DNA from: Ensifer sp. MPMI2T
Lineage (GTDB): Bacteria; Pseudomonadota; Alphaproteobacteria; Rhizobiales; Rhizobiaceae
DNA: 64,000 nucleotides
Assembly (NCBI RefSeq): GCF_004827385.1
Contig: NZ_SRXN01000014.1
Location: forward strand, 1-64,000
Direction: 5' to 3'
Part shown: one piece after another, positions 1 through 8,266 of the stretch
Position numbering within the stretch: position 1 is the stretch's first letter
Layout: each line of letters starts with the position of its first letter
Made by a program: the position numbers and the translations under genes
Notes under the pieces: generated by a model
The model's database searches: none
Seen by the model: only the letters and a program-made list of their open reading frames with translations
What the model was told of the DNA's origin: nothing

Positions 1-504
1 GTCGACCGCGCTTCGCCGCTTCGCTCATTCCCGACATCAATCACCGCCATAGTGTCCACTTAGCACTTGGTGGACACTATCCCACTCCACGGCAGCGCCG
101 GTAGGCGGTCATCACGCCACGCTTACGCGTAATCGCGAGCGGCGGTTCCAAGTTATGGCTCCCGGATCGCTTGAGATTCGGCAAGAAAGGCATTTGCGTC
201 AGGTATGGACGCCCGCAAAGGAAGGCACCGCCTTGCACTTTGCCGATAGCCCGGCCCGCAGGGACTGCCGGACCATCGTTAAATGTACCGCTCCGCACAG
301 CCAGCGTCAGCAACGGTCACCTTTTGCCACGGACGGTTCGGCGACTTAGTTAGTATCTAAACTTTATAGTTGCAATCTGATACTGCACTATTCATGATCC
401 AGCCTGAGGGGTTGAGACAGACATGCTGATGGAACCGGTGCAGCGCGCCCACGGCGCGTGCGAAGCTGCAATCGTTTTCAGCATGAGTCCAAAGGGGGGA
501 CACC
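1..504. other. Left-edge stretch without a recognisable gene
   Basis: Only short overlapping open frames (60-78 codons) on both strands are present and none has a recognisable family signature or a good ribosome site. It contains an 11-bp inverted repeat at 49-80. The last 20 bases hold a strong purine-rich ribosome site (AAAGGGGGGACACC) just before the ATG at 505, so the promoter of the cassette that follows is probably within about 350-490. No clear -35/-10 pair could be picked. Confidence 0.5.
49..80. repeat. Perfect 11-bp inverted repeat
   Basis: ATAGTGTCCAC at 49-59 is the exact reverse complement of 70-80, with a 10-nt loop. There is no following T-run, so a classic intrinsic terminator is unlikely. 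It could be the end of a lost insertion element or the terminator of a gene left of the window; neither can be decided from here. Confidence 0.55.
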
Positions 505-2637
505 ATGCGATATGTCGAGCGGGCGCCGACACCACCTGTGGCCTTGGGAGGTTCGCTTGCGAGTGAGAGGCGGCAATCCTTTCTTCGCTATTTGCAACTA
601 GATTCGATTAAACGCGAACAGACACGCGTCCCGATCATGCAGTTCGAGACCAAGGAGATCTTGCGGGATCTCGCGCACATGTTTCTCGGCAAATGTGCGT
701 TTTGTGAGCAAACATCGAAAAGCATGTACGTCCACCGATTCAGGCCGATGAATGATGCCGAGCCGATAATCGGCAGTGAGGAGGACGGGGGCGCGCGCGA
801 CGCTCATCTCTATTACGGCTGGCTCTCGGATGCGTGGATCAATCTCTATCCGATCTGCGCCGTTTGCAGGCCGAAACGCACCAACTATTTCCCCGTCGCC
901 GCCCAACGGGCCCCGATTCCAACGGCTGGCGATTATGCCCGGTTCGTGGAACAGGGCGACGGGACCTGGCCGGGCCTCGACCTTGACGAGACGCCGCTCC
1001 TCATCGATCCCTGCCAGGACGACATCGCCCGACATCTGGTTCCCCGACAGGACGGCTCGCTGGAAGCCGCAAGCCCCCAAGGTGAAGAGACTATCAGGCA
1101 TTTCAGGCTCAACCGGACGCGGTTAAGAACGAAGCGCAAGCAAGCCTTCGACGATTACGCGAAGCTGAGCGGCGATGGGCCGAACGACACTCATGAATTC
1201 GTGGGCCTGTGGCGGATCCTCAGACGCCAGAGCGACGCCGACGATGCTGAAATGGCTGCGATCAGTGCATCTGCAAACATTGTCGAGGAAGCAGACGTTG
1301 CTGGGGGCCGGCCCCGCCTCAAGGAGGTTCGGCTGACGAACTTCAAGGCGATCGAAACACTCTCGATCAAGCTTCCGCCTCCGCCGGATCCCTCCGAACG
1401 TCTGGCGCAGGCATTGCTGATCCTTGGTGAAAACGCTGCCGGCAAAAGCTCGATCTTGGAGGCCATTGCGCTTGCCCTCATCGATCCCGACGCGAGGCTC
1501 GATCTCGTTGAAGAGCCGGGCACGCTGCGCCTCAACCCCGGTTTTATGGGAGCCGAAGGTCTGCCGCAGAAGGCATCGGCAAAAGTCCGACTCCTGTTCG
1601 ACAACGGGCAGGAATCGACGCTTACGGTCCGCGCCAAGGGCTACGCGCAGACCTCTCAAACTCAGGTCCCGTTTGTGTTCGGATACGGCGCCTACCGTCA
1701 CTACGTGCGCGACCTGCATGACTTTAAGCCCTCGCGGCCGGTGCTCAGCCTGTTTCATACCGACAGCCTTCTCAGCAATCCGGAGAACTGGCTGCTCGGC
1801 CTTTCGCGAACGGACTATCGGTCCGTCGTCCAGGCGCTAGGCGTCATTTTCGGTGCGACCGAGGAAATCGACGTCATCTATCGCGACGAGGCCAAAGGGC
1901 GCTGCTACGTTGAAATGCAGATCGACCCGACGGCGCAGAAGAAAAGTCGGACGCCGCTGTCAAACGTCTCATCCGGGTTCCGCACGATCCTGGCGCTCGC
2001 TTGCGACATCATGCGGTGGTTGATGGACCGCTCCGTCAATCCCGCTTTCACGTCGCTGATCTCGGCCGAGGGCATTGTGCTGATCGATGAAGTCGAGGCC
2101 CATCTTCATCCGCGATGGAAGATCCAGATCATGAAAGGGCTTCGCACCGCGCTACCGGCAATGACCTTCATCGTCACGACCCACGATCCGCTCTGCCTGA
2201 GGGGTATGCGCGACGGCGAGGTCGTGGTGCTCAGCAAGGTCGCCAGGACGGGCAGCGGCGAGATCCCGGTCATGGTTGACCGCCTCACCCAGCTTCCGAA
2301 AGTGTCGGCGCTGACCATCGAGCAGCTCCTGACCTCGGACCTGTTCAGCCTATTTTCCACCGACGATCCCGAGACCGAAGCAAGCCTTGCCAAGCTTGGG
2401 GACTACCTTTCGAAAAAGGACGGCAGCCTTCCTGACCAGACGGTGAAGGCCGCAATGGATGCGATCCGCAGGCAAGTGGTGGATGCGTTGCCCGTCGGCA
2501 TGAGCGAGGCTGCGCGTCTCGTCCAGGAAGCCGTGGCCGACTATCTGGTTAAGCGACGAAACCTTGCTGGCAAGCAGCGCGAGGACCTGCGGGAAGAGAC
2601 GAAGACACGGATCCTGAACGTGCTGGAGGCGTTTTGA
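505..2637 (+). CDS. AAA/ABC-type ATPase with N-terminal degenerate PtuB-like HNH domain
   Basis: 710 residues. Residues about 40-240 resemble PtuB/TIGR02646 HNH nucleases: zinc pairs C64xxC67 and C118xxC121, then the family's 'LLIDPC..D' and 'LNR..L' motifs. The nuclease residues are changed: the usual E-H of 'VEHxRP' reads H77-R, and the Asn after the second CxxC is Arg, so this domain is probably structural. From about residue 270 it is a RecF/PtuA-like ATPase: 'LTNFKAIETL' start, Walker A GENAAGKSS (308-316), Walker B 'VLIDE' (about 525-529) followed by the H-loop region 'HLHPRWK'. The stop overlaps the next gene's ATG (TGATG), so the two are translationally coupled. The start is set by a strong ribosome site. 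Known families: Septu PtuA/PtuB anti-phage proteins. The fusion order and role here are inferred. Confidence 0.85.
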   Translation: MRYVERAPTPPVALGGSLASERRQSFLRYLQLDSIKREQTRVPIMQFETKEILRDLAHMFLGKCAFCEQTSKSMYVHRFRPMNDAEPIIGSEEDGGARDAHLYYGWLSDAWINLYPICAVCRPKRTNYFPVAAQRAPIPTAGDYARFVEQGDGTWPGLDLDETPLLIDPCQDDIARHLVPRQDGSLEAASPQGEETIRHFRLNRTRLRTKRKQAFDDYAKLSGDGPNDTHEFVGLWRILRRQSDADDAEMAAISASANIVEEADVAGGRPRLKEVRLTNFKAIETLSIKLPPPPDPSERLAQALLILGENAAGKSSILEAIALALIDPDARLDLVEEPGTLRLNPGFMGAEGLPQKASAKVRLLFDNGQESTLTVRAKGYAQTSQTQVPFVFGYGAYRHYVRDLHDFKPSRPVLSLFHTDSLLSNPENWLLGLSRTDYRSVVQALGVIFGATEEIDVIYRDEAKGRCYVEMQIDPTAQKKSRTPLSNVSSGFRTILALACDIMRWLMDRSVNPAFTSLISAEGIVLIDEVEAHLHPRWKIQIMKGLRTALPAMTFIVTTHDPLCLRGMRDGEVVVLSKVARTGSGEIPVMVDRLTQLPKVSALTIEQLLTSDLFSLFSTDDPETEASLAKLGDYLSKKDGSLPDQTVKAAMDAIRRQVVDALPVGMSEAARLVQEAVADYLVKRRNLAGKQREDLREETKTRILNVLEAF

Positions 2638-3623
2638 TGCGCCGGGTCGATCGTGCTCTCGTTTCGGCACCTGCCGTCCTTGTGGGCGCAAAGAGCCGCG
2701 GCGGAAAGGAATTGGCAAAGGCAACGGTTTTCTACAAGGCTCAGGCCGAGGCAAACGCGGCGCTGAAGGCAGAGGAGGCGGCTGCCGCGGCCGCCGGTGC
2801 TGCGCCCGCGCCGACGAAGAAAAAGAAAAAAGAAGACAGTTTCGATTTCAGCGCCTATTCCGACGAGGCCGTCAAATACGCCCTCGACAAGCTATTCTTC
2901 GGCAAATGTGCCTATTGCGAGAGCCGCTATGCAAACCAGGCGCCGGTCGATGTCGAGCACTACCGCCCGAAGGGACGTATCGCCGGTGACGCAGACCATC
3001 CCGGTTACTGGTGGCTCGCCATGGTCTGGGAGAACCTGCTGCCAAGCTGCATCGACTGCAATCGCAGGCGATGGCAGGACCTGCCGGTCATTCCGACGAG
3101 CCTAGAACAGCTTCTGGCGGCGCCCGAAATGCAGGGCGCCAAAGCCTCGCTTGGCAAACAGGATCTGTTTCCTATTGCCGGCAACGCGAGGGCAACAGCC
3201 GACGCGCCTGGAATTGACGAACAGCCCGACCTGATCAACCCCTGTGTCGACAATCCGGATGATCACCTGGTCTTTCATATCGACCGCAAGGACCCGCTCG
3301 GTCTGGTCCTTCCGACCTTTAAGGAGGGCACGCCGTCGCGGCGCGGTCTGACGTCCATTCACGTCTATGGGCTTAACCGGCTGGGGCTGGTGCAGGAGAG
3401 GACACGCGTTTTGCGAAAGCTGGAATTCTTGAGCCGGTTGATTGACGAGATCGGTGAAATTTCTACGGACCTACTTGCGAGCACCTCACAGAAGAACAAG
3501 ACCATGGGAGCAAGGCTCGACCTGCTGGTCAACCAGATCCTGGGCGAGATACGCGCGATGGCAGATCCTGACCAGCCCTATTCGAGCCTGGTGAACGCAT
3601 GGGCGCAAAGCCTCAAGAGCTAG
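2637..3623 (+). CDS. HNH endonuclease, PtuB/TIGR02646-like
   Basis: 328 residues. An N-terminal Ala-rich and poly-Lys linker (about 40-72) precedes an intact HNH zinc fold: C91xxC94, E107-H108 in 'VEHYRPKG', 'YWWLAMVWENLLPSC', C138xxC141-N142, later 'LINPCVDNPDDHL' and 'GLNRLGLVQERTRVL'. These are hallmarks of the retron/Septu-associated HNH family, and all nuclease residues are present, unlike the copy fused to the upstream ATPase. Start ATG overlaps the ATPase stop by one base, with GGAGG a few bases upstream. Likely the DNA- or RNA-cleaving arm of the cassette. Function is inferred from family and context. Confidence 0.88.
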   Translation: MRRVDRALVSAPAVLVGAKSRGGKELAKATVFYKAQAEANAALKAEEAAAAAAGAAPAPTKKKKKEDSFDFSAYSDEAVKYALDKLFFGKCAYCESRYANQAPVDVEHYRPKGRIAGDADHPGYWWLAMVWENLLPSCIDCNRRRWQDLPVIPTSLEQLLAAPEMQGAKASLGKQDLFPIAGNARATADAPGIDEQPDLINPCVDNPDDHLVFHIDRKDPLGLVLPTFKEGTPSRRGLTSIHVYGLNRLGLVQERTRVLRKLEFLSRLIDEIGEISTDLLASTSQKNKTMGARLDLLVNQILGEIRAMADPDQPYSSLVNAWAQSLKS

Positions 3624-3639
3624 CCGATGGAGAGTGAAC

Positions 3640-5343
3640 ATGGGGGTGCCTGAGAGCAGCTGCGATCTGGTCATGAAGGGCGGAATAACCAGCGGGGTGG
3701 TCTATCCGAAAGCCGTCGTTAAACTCTCGCAGAAGTACCGTTTCCGTAACATAGGCGGCACATCGGCCGGCGCGATTGCCGCCGTCGTTACGGCTGCGGC
3801 CGAATACGGGCGCACTGATGGGGGCTTTGACAAGATCGAGGGCCTGCCAAAGCAGCTTTCAGCGACGCTTCTTGAGAAATTCCAGCCGCATCCCGAATTG
3901 CGGCCCGTTTTCAATCTGATGCTGGCGGCCATGTCGAAAGGCCCCGCAGGCACCATCCTGACGCTTTTAAAAGGCTATCTCTGGCCGGCGCTGGTCGGCC
4001 TGATCCCGGCCGTTTTGGTCGCTTTGATGATCCCATTCGTGTGGCACTCGACCCTAGCGGCCATTCTGGCGGTTATGCTGTTCGTGTTCCTGCTCGTGCT
4101 TTTTCCTGTCGCCACTGCAGCCTTCGTCGCTGCACGCGATGTTGTTCGACGTCTCCCAGAGGCCGACTACGGTCTCTGCAACGGCATGACGCAACCCTAT
4201 ACGCCGCCTGGACATCCGGCTCTGACCGAGTGGCTGGCGGACACGATCGATCTTGTGGCGGGGCACTCAACGGGTGCACCCCTCGGGATCAAGGACTTGG
4301 AACTGCGCGGGATCACGGTCCGGACCGTGACAACGGACATCACTTCGCACCGCCCCTACGTCCTGCCGATGGAGAACAATCTCCATTACTTCTCGGAACG
4401 GGAGTTTCGGGGGCTCTTCCCAGGCCGGGTGGTCGACGCTATGCTGACTACGCCGAAGCAGGGATCGACAGATCTTTACCCATTCAAGATCGAAAACCTC
4501 CCACTAGTGGTTGTGGCTCGCATGAGCCTCAGTTTTCCGGCATTGATTTCTGCCGTGCCGCTTTATCGGAACGATTATACACTCGTCGGCGTCGACGATC
4601 AGCACAAGCTCGTCCGCTGCATGTTCTCCGACGGTGGCTTGTCTTCCAACTTCCCGGTTCACTTCTTCGACCGGTTCCTGCCCTCACGCCCGACCTTTGG
4701 CATTTCCCTTGGCGAGTACAATCCCAAGCAAGAAAAGCCCGGGAGCGCAGGGGAAACGCGGGTGGTCCTTCCGACAAAAGCGACGCAAGGACAGCTTCTG
4801 CCAACCCGAGGCTTTTCCGGACTTATCGGCTTCGTATTCGCTCTCTTTGACAGCGCCAAAGATTGGCAGGATTCCCTGCAGTCGATCCTAGCTGGCTATC
4901 GCGAACGGATCGCGACGGTCAGCCTCAAGAAGGAAGAGGGCGGGCTCAATCTCGAAATGCCTCCCGCCCGCATCACACAGCTGACCAACTTCGGGGAGAT
5001 GGCAGGAGATCTGATCAACAGCAACTTCGACCTCAACGAACATAAGTGGCGCCGTTACCTGGTCGAAGTCCGGGCGCTGGAGGAAATGCTGCGCGATTTC
5101 TCGAATGCCTACGCAGAAACACCTGAACCCGGCTCGCTTGGCTATTCAGCGATTGCAACAGATTATGATCCGTCTTCCTACAAAGATCTGACAGCCGAAG
5201 AAAGGCAGATTCTGCGAGAGCGGGCAGAGGCGATAGCGGCCCTTGGAAAGGCGTTTCAAGCTCTGCAGCCACTTGATAGCTTCGCAAACCATCTGCCTAC
5301 GAGCCGTAGCAGGGTCCGGTCCGTTGCCAGAATGGACTATTGA
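3640..5343 (+). CDS. Patatin-like phospholipase with internal transmembrane hairpin
   Basis: 567 residues from the ATG with GGAGAG nine bases upstream (a GTG at 3634 is possible). Patatin features: Gly-rich oxyanion loop 'KGGITSGVVYP' near residue 13, nucleophile elbow G-T-S42-A-G, and the catalytic Asp331 in 'SDGGLSSNFP'. Between them, residues about 104-167 form two long hydrophobic stretches, predicting a membrane-anchored lipase. The C-terminal 200 residues are hydrophilic and helical with no recognised domain. It starts 17 bases after the HNH gene, same strand. Patatin-like lipases act as membrane-degrading effectors in CBASS and related defence systems; that role here is inferred. Family call is firm, substrate unknown. 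Confidence 0.88.
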   Translation: MGVPESSCDLVMKGGITSGVVYPKAVVKLSQKYRFRNIGGTSAGAIAAVVTAAAEYGRTDGGFDKIEGLPKQLSATLLEKFQPHPELRPVFNLMLAAMSKGPAGTILTLLKGYLWPALVGLIPAVLVALMIPFVWHSTLAAILAVMLFVFLLVLFPVATAAFVAARDVVRRLPEADYGLCNGMTQPYTPPGHPALTEWLADTIDLVAGHSTGAPLGIKDLELRGITVRTVTTDITSHRPYVLPMENNLHYFSEREFRGLFPGRVVDAMLTTPKQGSTDLYPFKIENLPLVVVARMSLSFPALISAVPLYRNDYTLVGVDDQHKLVRCMFSDGGLSSNFPVHFFDRFLPSRPTFGISLGEYNPKQEKPGSAGETRVVLPTKATQGQLLPTRGFSGLIGFVFALFDSAKDWQDSLQSILAGYRERIATVSLKKEEGGLNLEMPPARITQLTNFGEMAGDLINSNFDLNEHKWRRYLVEVRALEEMLRDFSNAYAETPEPGSLGYSAIATDYDPSSYKDLTAEERQILRERAEAIAALGKAFQALQPLDSFANHLPTSRSRVRSVARMDY

Positions 5344-5689
5344 CCGACGAAATGCGACGCTCACCGTTCGTCTTGACACCCGTACTCCGGATTCTCGCGT
5401 CGCGCCCAAGATTGGCGAGCCTGATGTCGGGGCCGATGCGGCCCGACGCGATCGGCGAACCCCTGAGCCTTGCAAGACCGGTTCGGCATACACCGGCCAC
5501 GACCGGGCGCGTAGGTAGGTGACGCTCGGCGAGCGTCGTCGCTCTAGGATTGGTTTCCCTATTGGAGTCATGGGCATCGCTTCGCTAAGGGTGGCCAGGA
5601 TGCTACGCCCGATCCAGATTCTGGTGGAAAGGGACGACCTTTGTGGCAATGTTTTACCCTTTGCGCAGGTAGCGGTACGGGAGCGGAGA
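5344..5689. other. Intergenic stretch with a GC hairpin
   Basis: No supported gene. A perfect 7-bp stem (GACGCTC/GAGCGTC, 5521-5537, loop GGC) lies mid-gap without a T-run; it could end the patatin transcript or be incidental. GGGAGCGGAGA just before 5690 is a good ribosome site for the next reading frame. Confidence 0.45.
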
Positions 5690-6161
5690 ATGGCAACCGA
5701 AAAGCAGATGTCTTTCTTCAAGTCTCTCTACGATGATGAGAGGAGCCGCACGCGAGAGCTTCACGAACACGCAAAGAGCAAATTTGTCGATCGTCACGCT
5801 TTATTCGGCTTTCATTCTGTTTTTGGCCAAAGGCATTAGGTCCCCACTTAATTCCTTTGAAGAAGTGACGTTTGCCGTAGCGGTCATTTGCATGCTGGTG
5901 TCTTTTCTACTGTCTCTGTGGGCTACCCAGATCGCCAGATTCGAGGGGGTGACCACTGGCGCCAAGATCATCGACAATTTTGGTGATAGGCCGCCCTCCG
6001 ACGAGGAGTTTTTTGAGGACCGTATCGTCGACTATACAGTTGCCCATGAGAGAAATGCACTTGTGAATAATGCGAAGGCGCGGCTGCTTCTCGTTGCTAG
6101 GCTCTTATTGTTGATGGGTGTCAGCTTCCATGCCATCTTCTTTCTGGTGCACGTGCTCTAA
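5690..6161 (+). pseudogene. Small membrane protein, frameshifted
   Basis: A good ribosome site precedes ATG 5690, which begins MATEKQMSFFKSLYDDERSR and runs to ...HEHAKS before entering a short wrong-frame tail ending at TAG 5837-5839. The +1 frame continues with '(N)LSIVTLYSAFILFLAKGI' and stays open to the TAA at 6161. Removing one A from the AAA at 5780-5782 fuses them into a 156-residue protein with an N-terminal coiled segment, two hydrophobic segments near residues 35-75 and a C-terminal hydrophobic segment. Either a real one-base insertion, a sequencing error or, less likely, programmed +1 frameshifting. The 2-3 TM architecture resembles small membrane effectors of defence loci, but no family was recognised. 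Confidence 0.7.
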
Positions 6162-6185
6162 CATTTGCTTTTGGGAGAAAGTATC

Positions 6186-6356
6186 ATGGTAGCGGGAATT
6201 GATAGCAATGAGCAGCCTGGCAAAAAGCCGGCGGGCACGGCGATAACCGAAGACGGCGACCAGGACTATCGCTCGAAAATGAAAGATAAACTTGAAGATC
6301 GGCGCGGAGAACGGAATGACCTTACGGTCGAGCAGCCGCCCTCAAGAGAAATATAG
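6186..6356 (+). CDS. Small hydrophilic protein of unknown function
   Basis: 56 residues, starting at an ATG preceded by TGGGAGAAA. Highly charged (KMKDKLEDRRGERND core), with no hydrophobic segment and no Cys. It lies 24 bases after the membrane-protein frame, same strand, so probably the last gene of the cassette. No family recognised. The good ribosome site and spacing argue for a real gene. Confidence 0.5.
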   Translation: MVAGIDSNEQPGKKPAGTAITEDGDQDYRSKMKDKLEDRRGERNDLTVEQPPSREI

Positions 6357-6406
6357 CTCGCCGGCGTGTTGGTGTAAGCTCGTCCAGATCCGACTAACTA
6401 CAGCCT

Positions 6407-6420
6407 GTCACAGCTGTGAC
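6407..6420. repeat. Perfect 14-bp palindrome
   Basis: GTCACAGCTGTGAC equals its own reverse complement. It resembles a dimeric regulator site but no promoter or downstream gene on the plus strand can be tied to it. Confidence 0.4.
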
Positions 6421-6671
6421 GTGGAAAGCTGCTCGCCAGGTTTGCCCGACCGACGCGGGGTTGTCTGGTCGTGCGCAGTACACTGAACGGCCAATGTGCT
6501 TCCGATGTTGCGATACGCTGCTGGAGTTAAGCAAAGATCCGAGCGTCACAGACCTACCTGATTTCAGGCGAGGCGATTTTCGATATGAGGCGCTGAACCG
6601 GAATTCGGAAGTTGTCGGCGAACTGCCGCGGTCGGGGGAGACGTTCTTCGTAAACCGCCCATTGCGAAGAC

Positions 6672-6707
6672 GTTCCCGTTCTGTGCTAAGAATGTATCAA
6701 CGGGAAC
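6672..6707. repeat. 9-bp inverted repeat, 18-nt loop
   Basis: GTTCCCGTT (6672-6680) pairs perfectly with AACGGGAAC (6699-6707). It lies just past the 3' end of the minus-strand PIN gene and could serve as a termination hairpin, though the loop is long and no T-run follows. Confidence 0.35.
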
Positions 6708-6758
6708 ACGGCTATGGCGTTGCGGCGCTCCAGAGAGGGTAGGCTGGCTCCTTCGAAC

Positions 6759-7349
6759 CTAAAGCGAGAGAATGTGGGGCCTTAGAACGTCCACGGTTTC
6801 CGTGAGGCCGTTTGCCTCCATATCCAAAAGAAGGACCTCGGCGGTTTTTTCCGGCCTTCTGAAGCGCTTTCTCATACGTCTGATCGCTGCTACCGCTCTA
6901 CCGGTATCCAAGGCAATTGTATCAGCGATAAAGGCATCGGCCGACCTCGCTTCAAGGTTCAACCGGCGGAGCAATTCCTCGGGGAAGTCTCTCAGATTAT
7001 CGGTCACAATTACAGCAGCCTGCGTCTTCAGAGCAGCTGCAACTACATGCGCGTCGTTTTCGTCGGGGAGACCCTCGCAAGCGGAGAGAAACTGATCAAA
7101 ATCAACGACCATCGCTTCCTCGAATGCAGCCGCCATGCTTGCTCTTGCGCGCGATGCACGTAGGGTGGCGTCGGCGACGTCCTTGTCGGCCAGGATCTTT
7201 TCGATGGCCTTCTGGGTCTCATCAAGAATTATTGCGGACCAGCGGAGGCGGAAGAATTCCGCTTCCGCAAGAGTCAGCAGCAAGTTTCGCTTTAGTGCAC
7301 TTGCGAGTGTGCAGGTGTCAACGAAGGCGGTGAAGCGATTAGCGAACAA
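6759..7349 (-). CDS. PIN-domain ribonuclease, putative toxin
   Basis: 196 residues. PIN fold signatures: 'FVDTCTLASA' with the first acidic residue near position 11, the mid acidic cluster 'PDENDAHVVAAA', and 'VIVTDNLRDFP', together giving the expected acidic metal site. The C-terminal 60 residues extend beyond a minimal VapC. Start is a TTG three bases after the HTH gene's stop; GGAG within the end of that gene is the ribosome site. Paired with an upstream DNA-binding gene, it fits a type II toxin-antitoxin module; target RNA unknown. Confidence 0.78.
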   Translation of the reverse strand: MFANRFTAFVDTCTLASALKRNLLLTLAEAEFFRLRWSAIILDETQKAIEKILADKDVADATLRASRARASMAAAFEEAMVVDFDQFLSACEGLPDENDAHVVAAALKTQAAVIVTDNLRDFPEELLRRLNLEARSADAFIADTIALDTGRAVAAIRRMRKRFRRPEKTAEVLLLDMEANGLTETVDVLRPHILSL

Positions 7350-7351
7350 GC

Positions 7352-7810
7352 TTACAGATGCTCCGCGTCCAACTCGGCAAGATCTGCAAGGGCATTACTC
7401 CGCTTCTCGTCGCGTTCCTTCTTGTATTTGAACAGTTGATCGGCCTGAATCCTTCGATGTCGACCAACAAGGGAGTACTCGATCTCACCCCTATCGAGGA
7501 GGGAAATCAGGAACGGCCGCGATACATTGAGAATATCCGCCGCTTGTTGCGTCGTCAGCATCTTGCTGACGGGAACAAGCGTCACAGCGTCACCTTTGCC
7601 GATATGACGCAACAGCTCCATTAGGAGGCTGGACAGCGCTGGGGTAAGGGTAATCTCCGTTGGCTGCTGCGTCTCATCGTCGAGCACGCGCAATTTTGCG
7701 TCGCCGGTAGCATGAGCCGCCAGTATCTTCCGCAGGTGGTTCGCGGCAGCTTTTTCGGAGGCCGACGGCAGGCGCCCGCCCAGTTCCTGGGCTGCTGCTG
7801 GAACTGTCAT
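7352..7810 (-). CDS. Excisionase-type helix-turn-helix protein, putative antitoxin
   Basis: 152 residues from the ATG at 7810, preceded by GGAGGG. The N-terminal half (about 1-75) is helical; the centre carries a MerR/Xis-like HTH 'LTTQQAADILNVSRPFLISLLDRGEIEYSLVGRHRRI' and a charged C-terminal tail. Excisionase-family HTH proteins commonly act as antitoxins to PIN toxins and autorepress. A longer frame reaches 7957 but lacks a ribosome site. Immediately upstream of the PIN gene with a 2-base gap, so almost certainly one operon. Confidence 0.78.
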   Translation of the reverse strand: MTVPAAAQELGGRLPSASEKAAANHLRKILAAHATGDAKLRVLDDETQQPTEITLTPALSSLLMELLRHIGKGDAVTLVPVSKMLTTQQAADILNVSRPFLISLLDRGEIEYSLVGRHRRIQADQLFKYKKERDEKRSNALADLAELDAEHL

Positions 7811-8266
7811 TTTGAAAACCCTCCATTTGAAACCCATTTCTATCTTATATTCGAAGCAGACGCAATAAACGAAATAAATGAAAGTACCCGAAGCTCTCAG
7901 AGCAGGCTCAGCACCGGCTTTGTTGAAATCCCTGGTCTCCAGTTCGATTCCGTTCAACTGCGCCAGACGTCCAATGACGGGGTCTCAGGTTCCGCTCCCA
8001 TCAAGGGCTCGGTTTGGAATCGGGCAAGGCAGGAAGGACACCTGACCGGATCGTCGCCGCCGCCGCAGCATCCTGATTGACCGGGACGAGGTCCGCGGCG
8101 GCAACTTGCTTGCTTACGCCTTGAGTGCTTGGGGCGCTGCGCTCTGAGCACCAAGCCTGTTTTGACTGGTGAGAAGGCCGTCAACCACGTTTCCATATTT
8201 GCTGCAATATACGGTTGAAATCCCGAAGATGAGTGCTTTACGGTCGTTTCGGGCTGTGAGGATCGA
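7811..8266. other. Divergent intergenic region
   Basis: 456 bases between the minus-strand HTH gene and the plus-strand protease gene. Both promoters must lie here. No convincing coding frame. GAGGATC at 8256-8263 or so is the protease ribosome site. Confidence 0.4.

Larger units (their letters stand above)
6357..6758. other. Intergenic region with two symmetric elements
   Basis: No supported gene: the open frames here are short and have no family features. It holds a perfect 14-bp palindrome (GTCACAGCTGTGAC, 6407-6420) and a 9-bp inverted repeat GTTCCCGTT/AACGGGAAC (6672-6680/6699-6707). The second may terminate or regulate between the defence-like cassette and the converging PIN gene. Confidence 0.45.

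Noticed and set aside
77-313. 78-codon minus-strand frame at the left edge
   Set aside because: Runs through the inverted repeat region with no ribosome site or recognised family.
6672-6681. Alphaproteobacterial LexA box (GTTC-N7-GTTC)
   Set aside because: The two GTTC copies are separated by only two bases, so the spacing is wrong.
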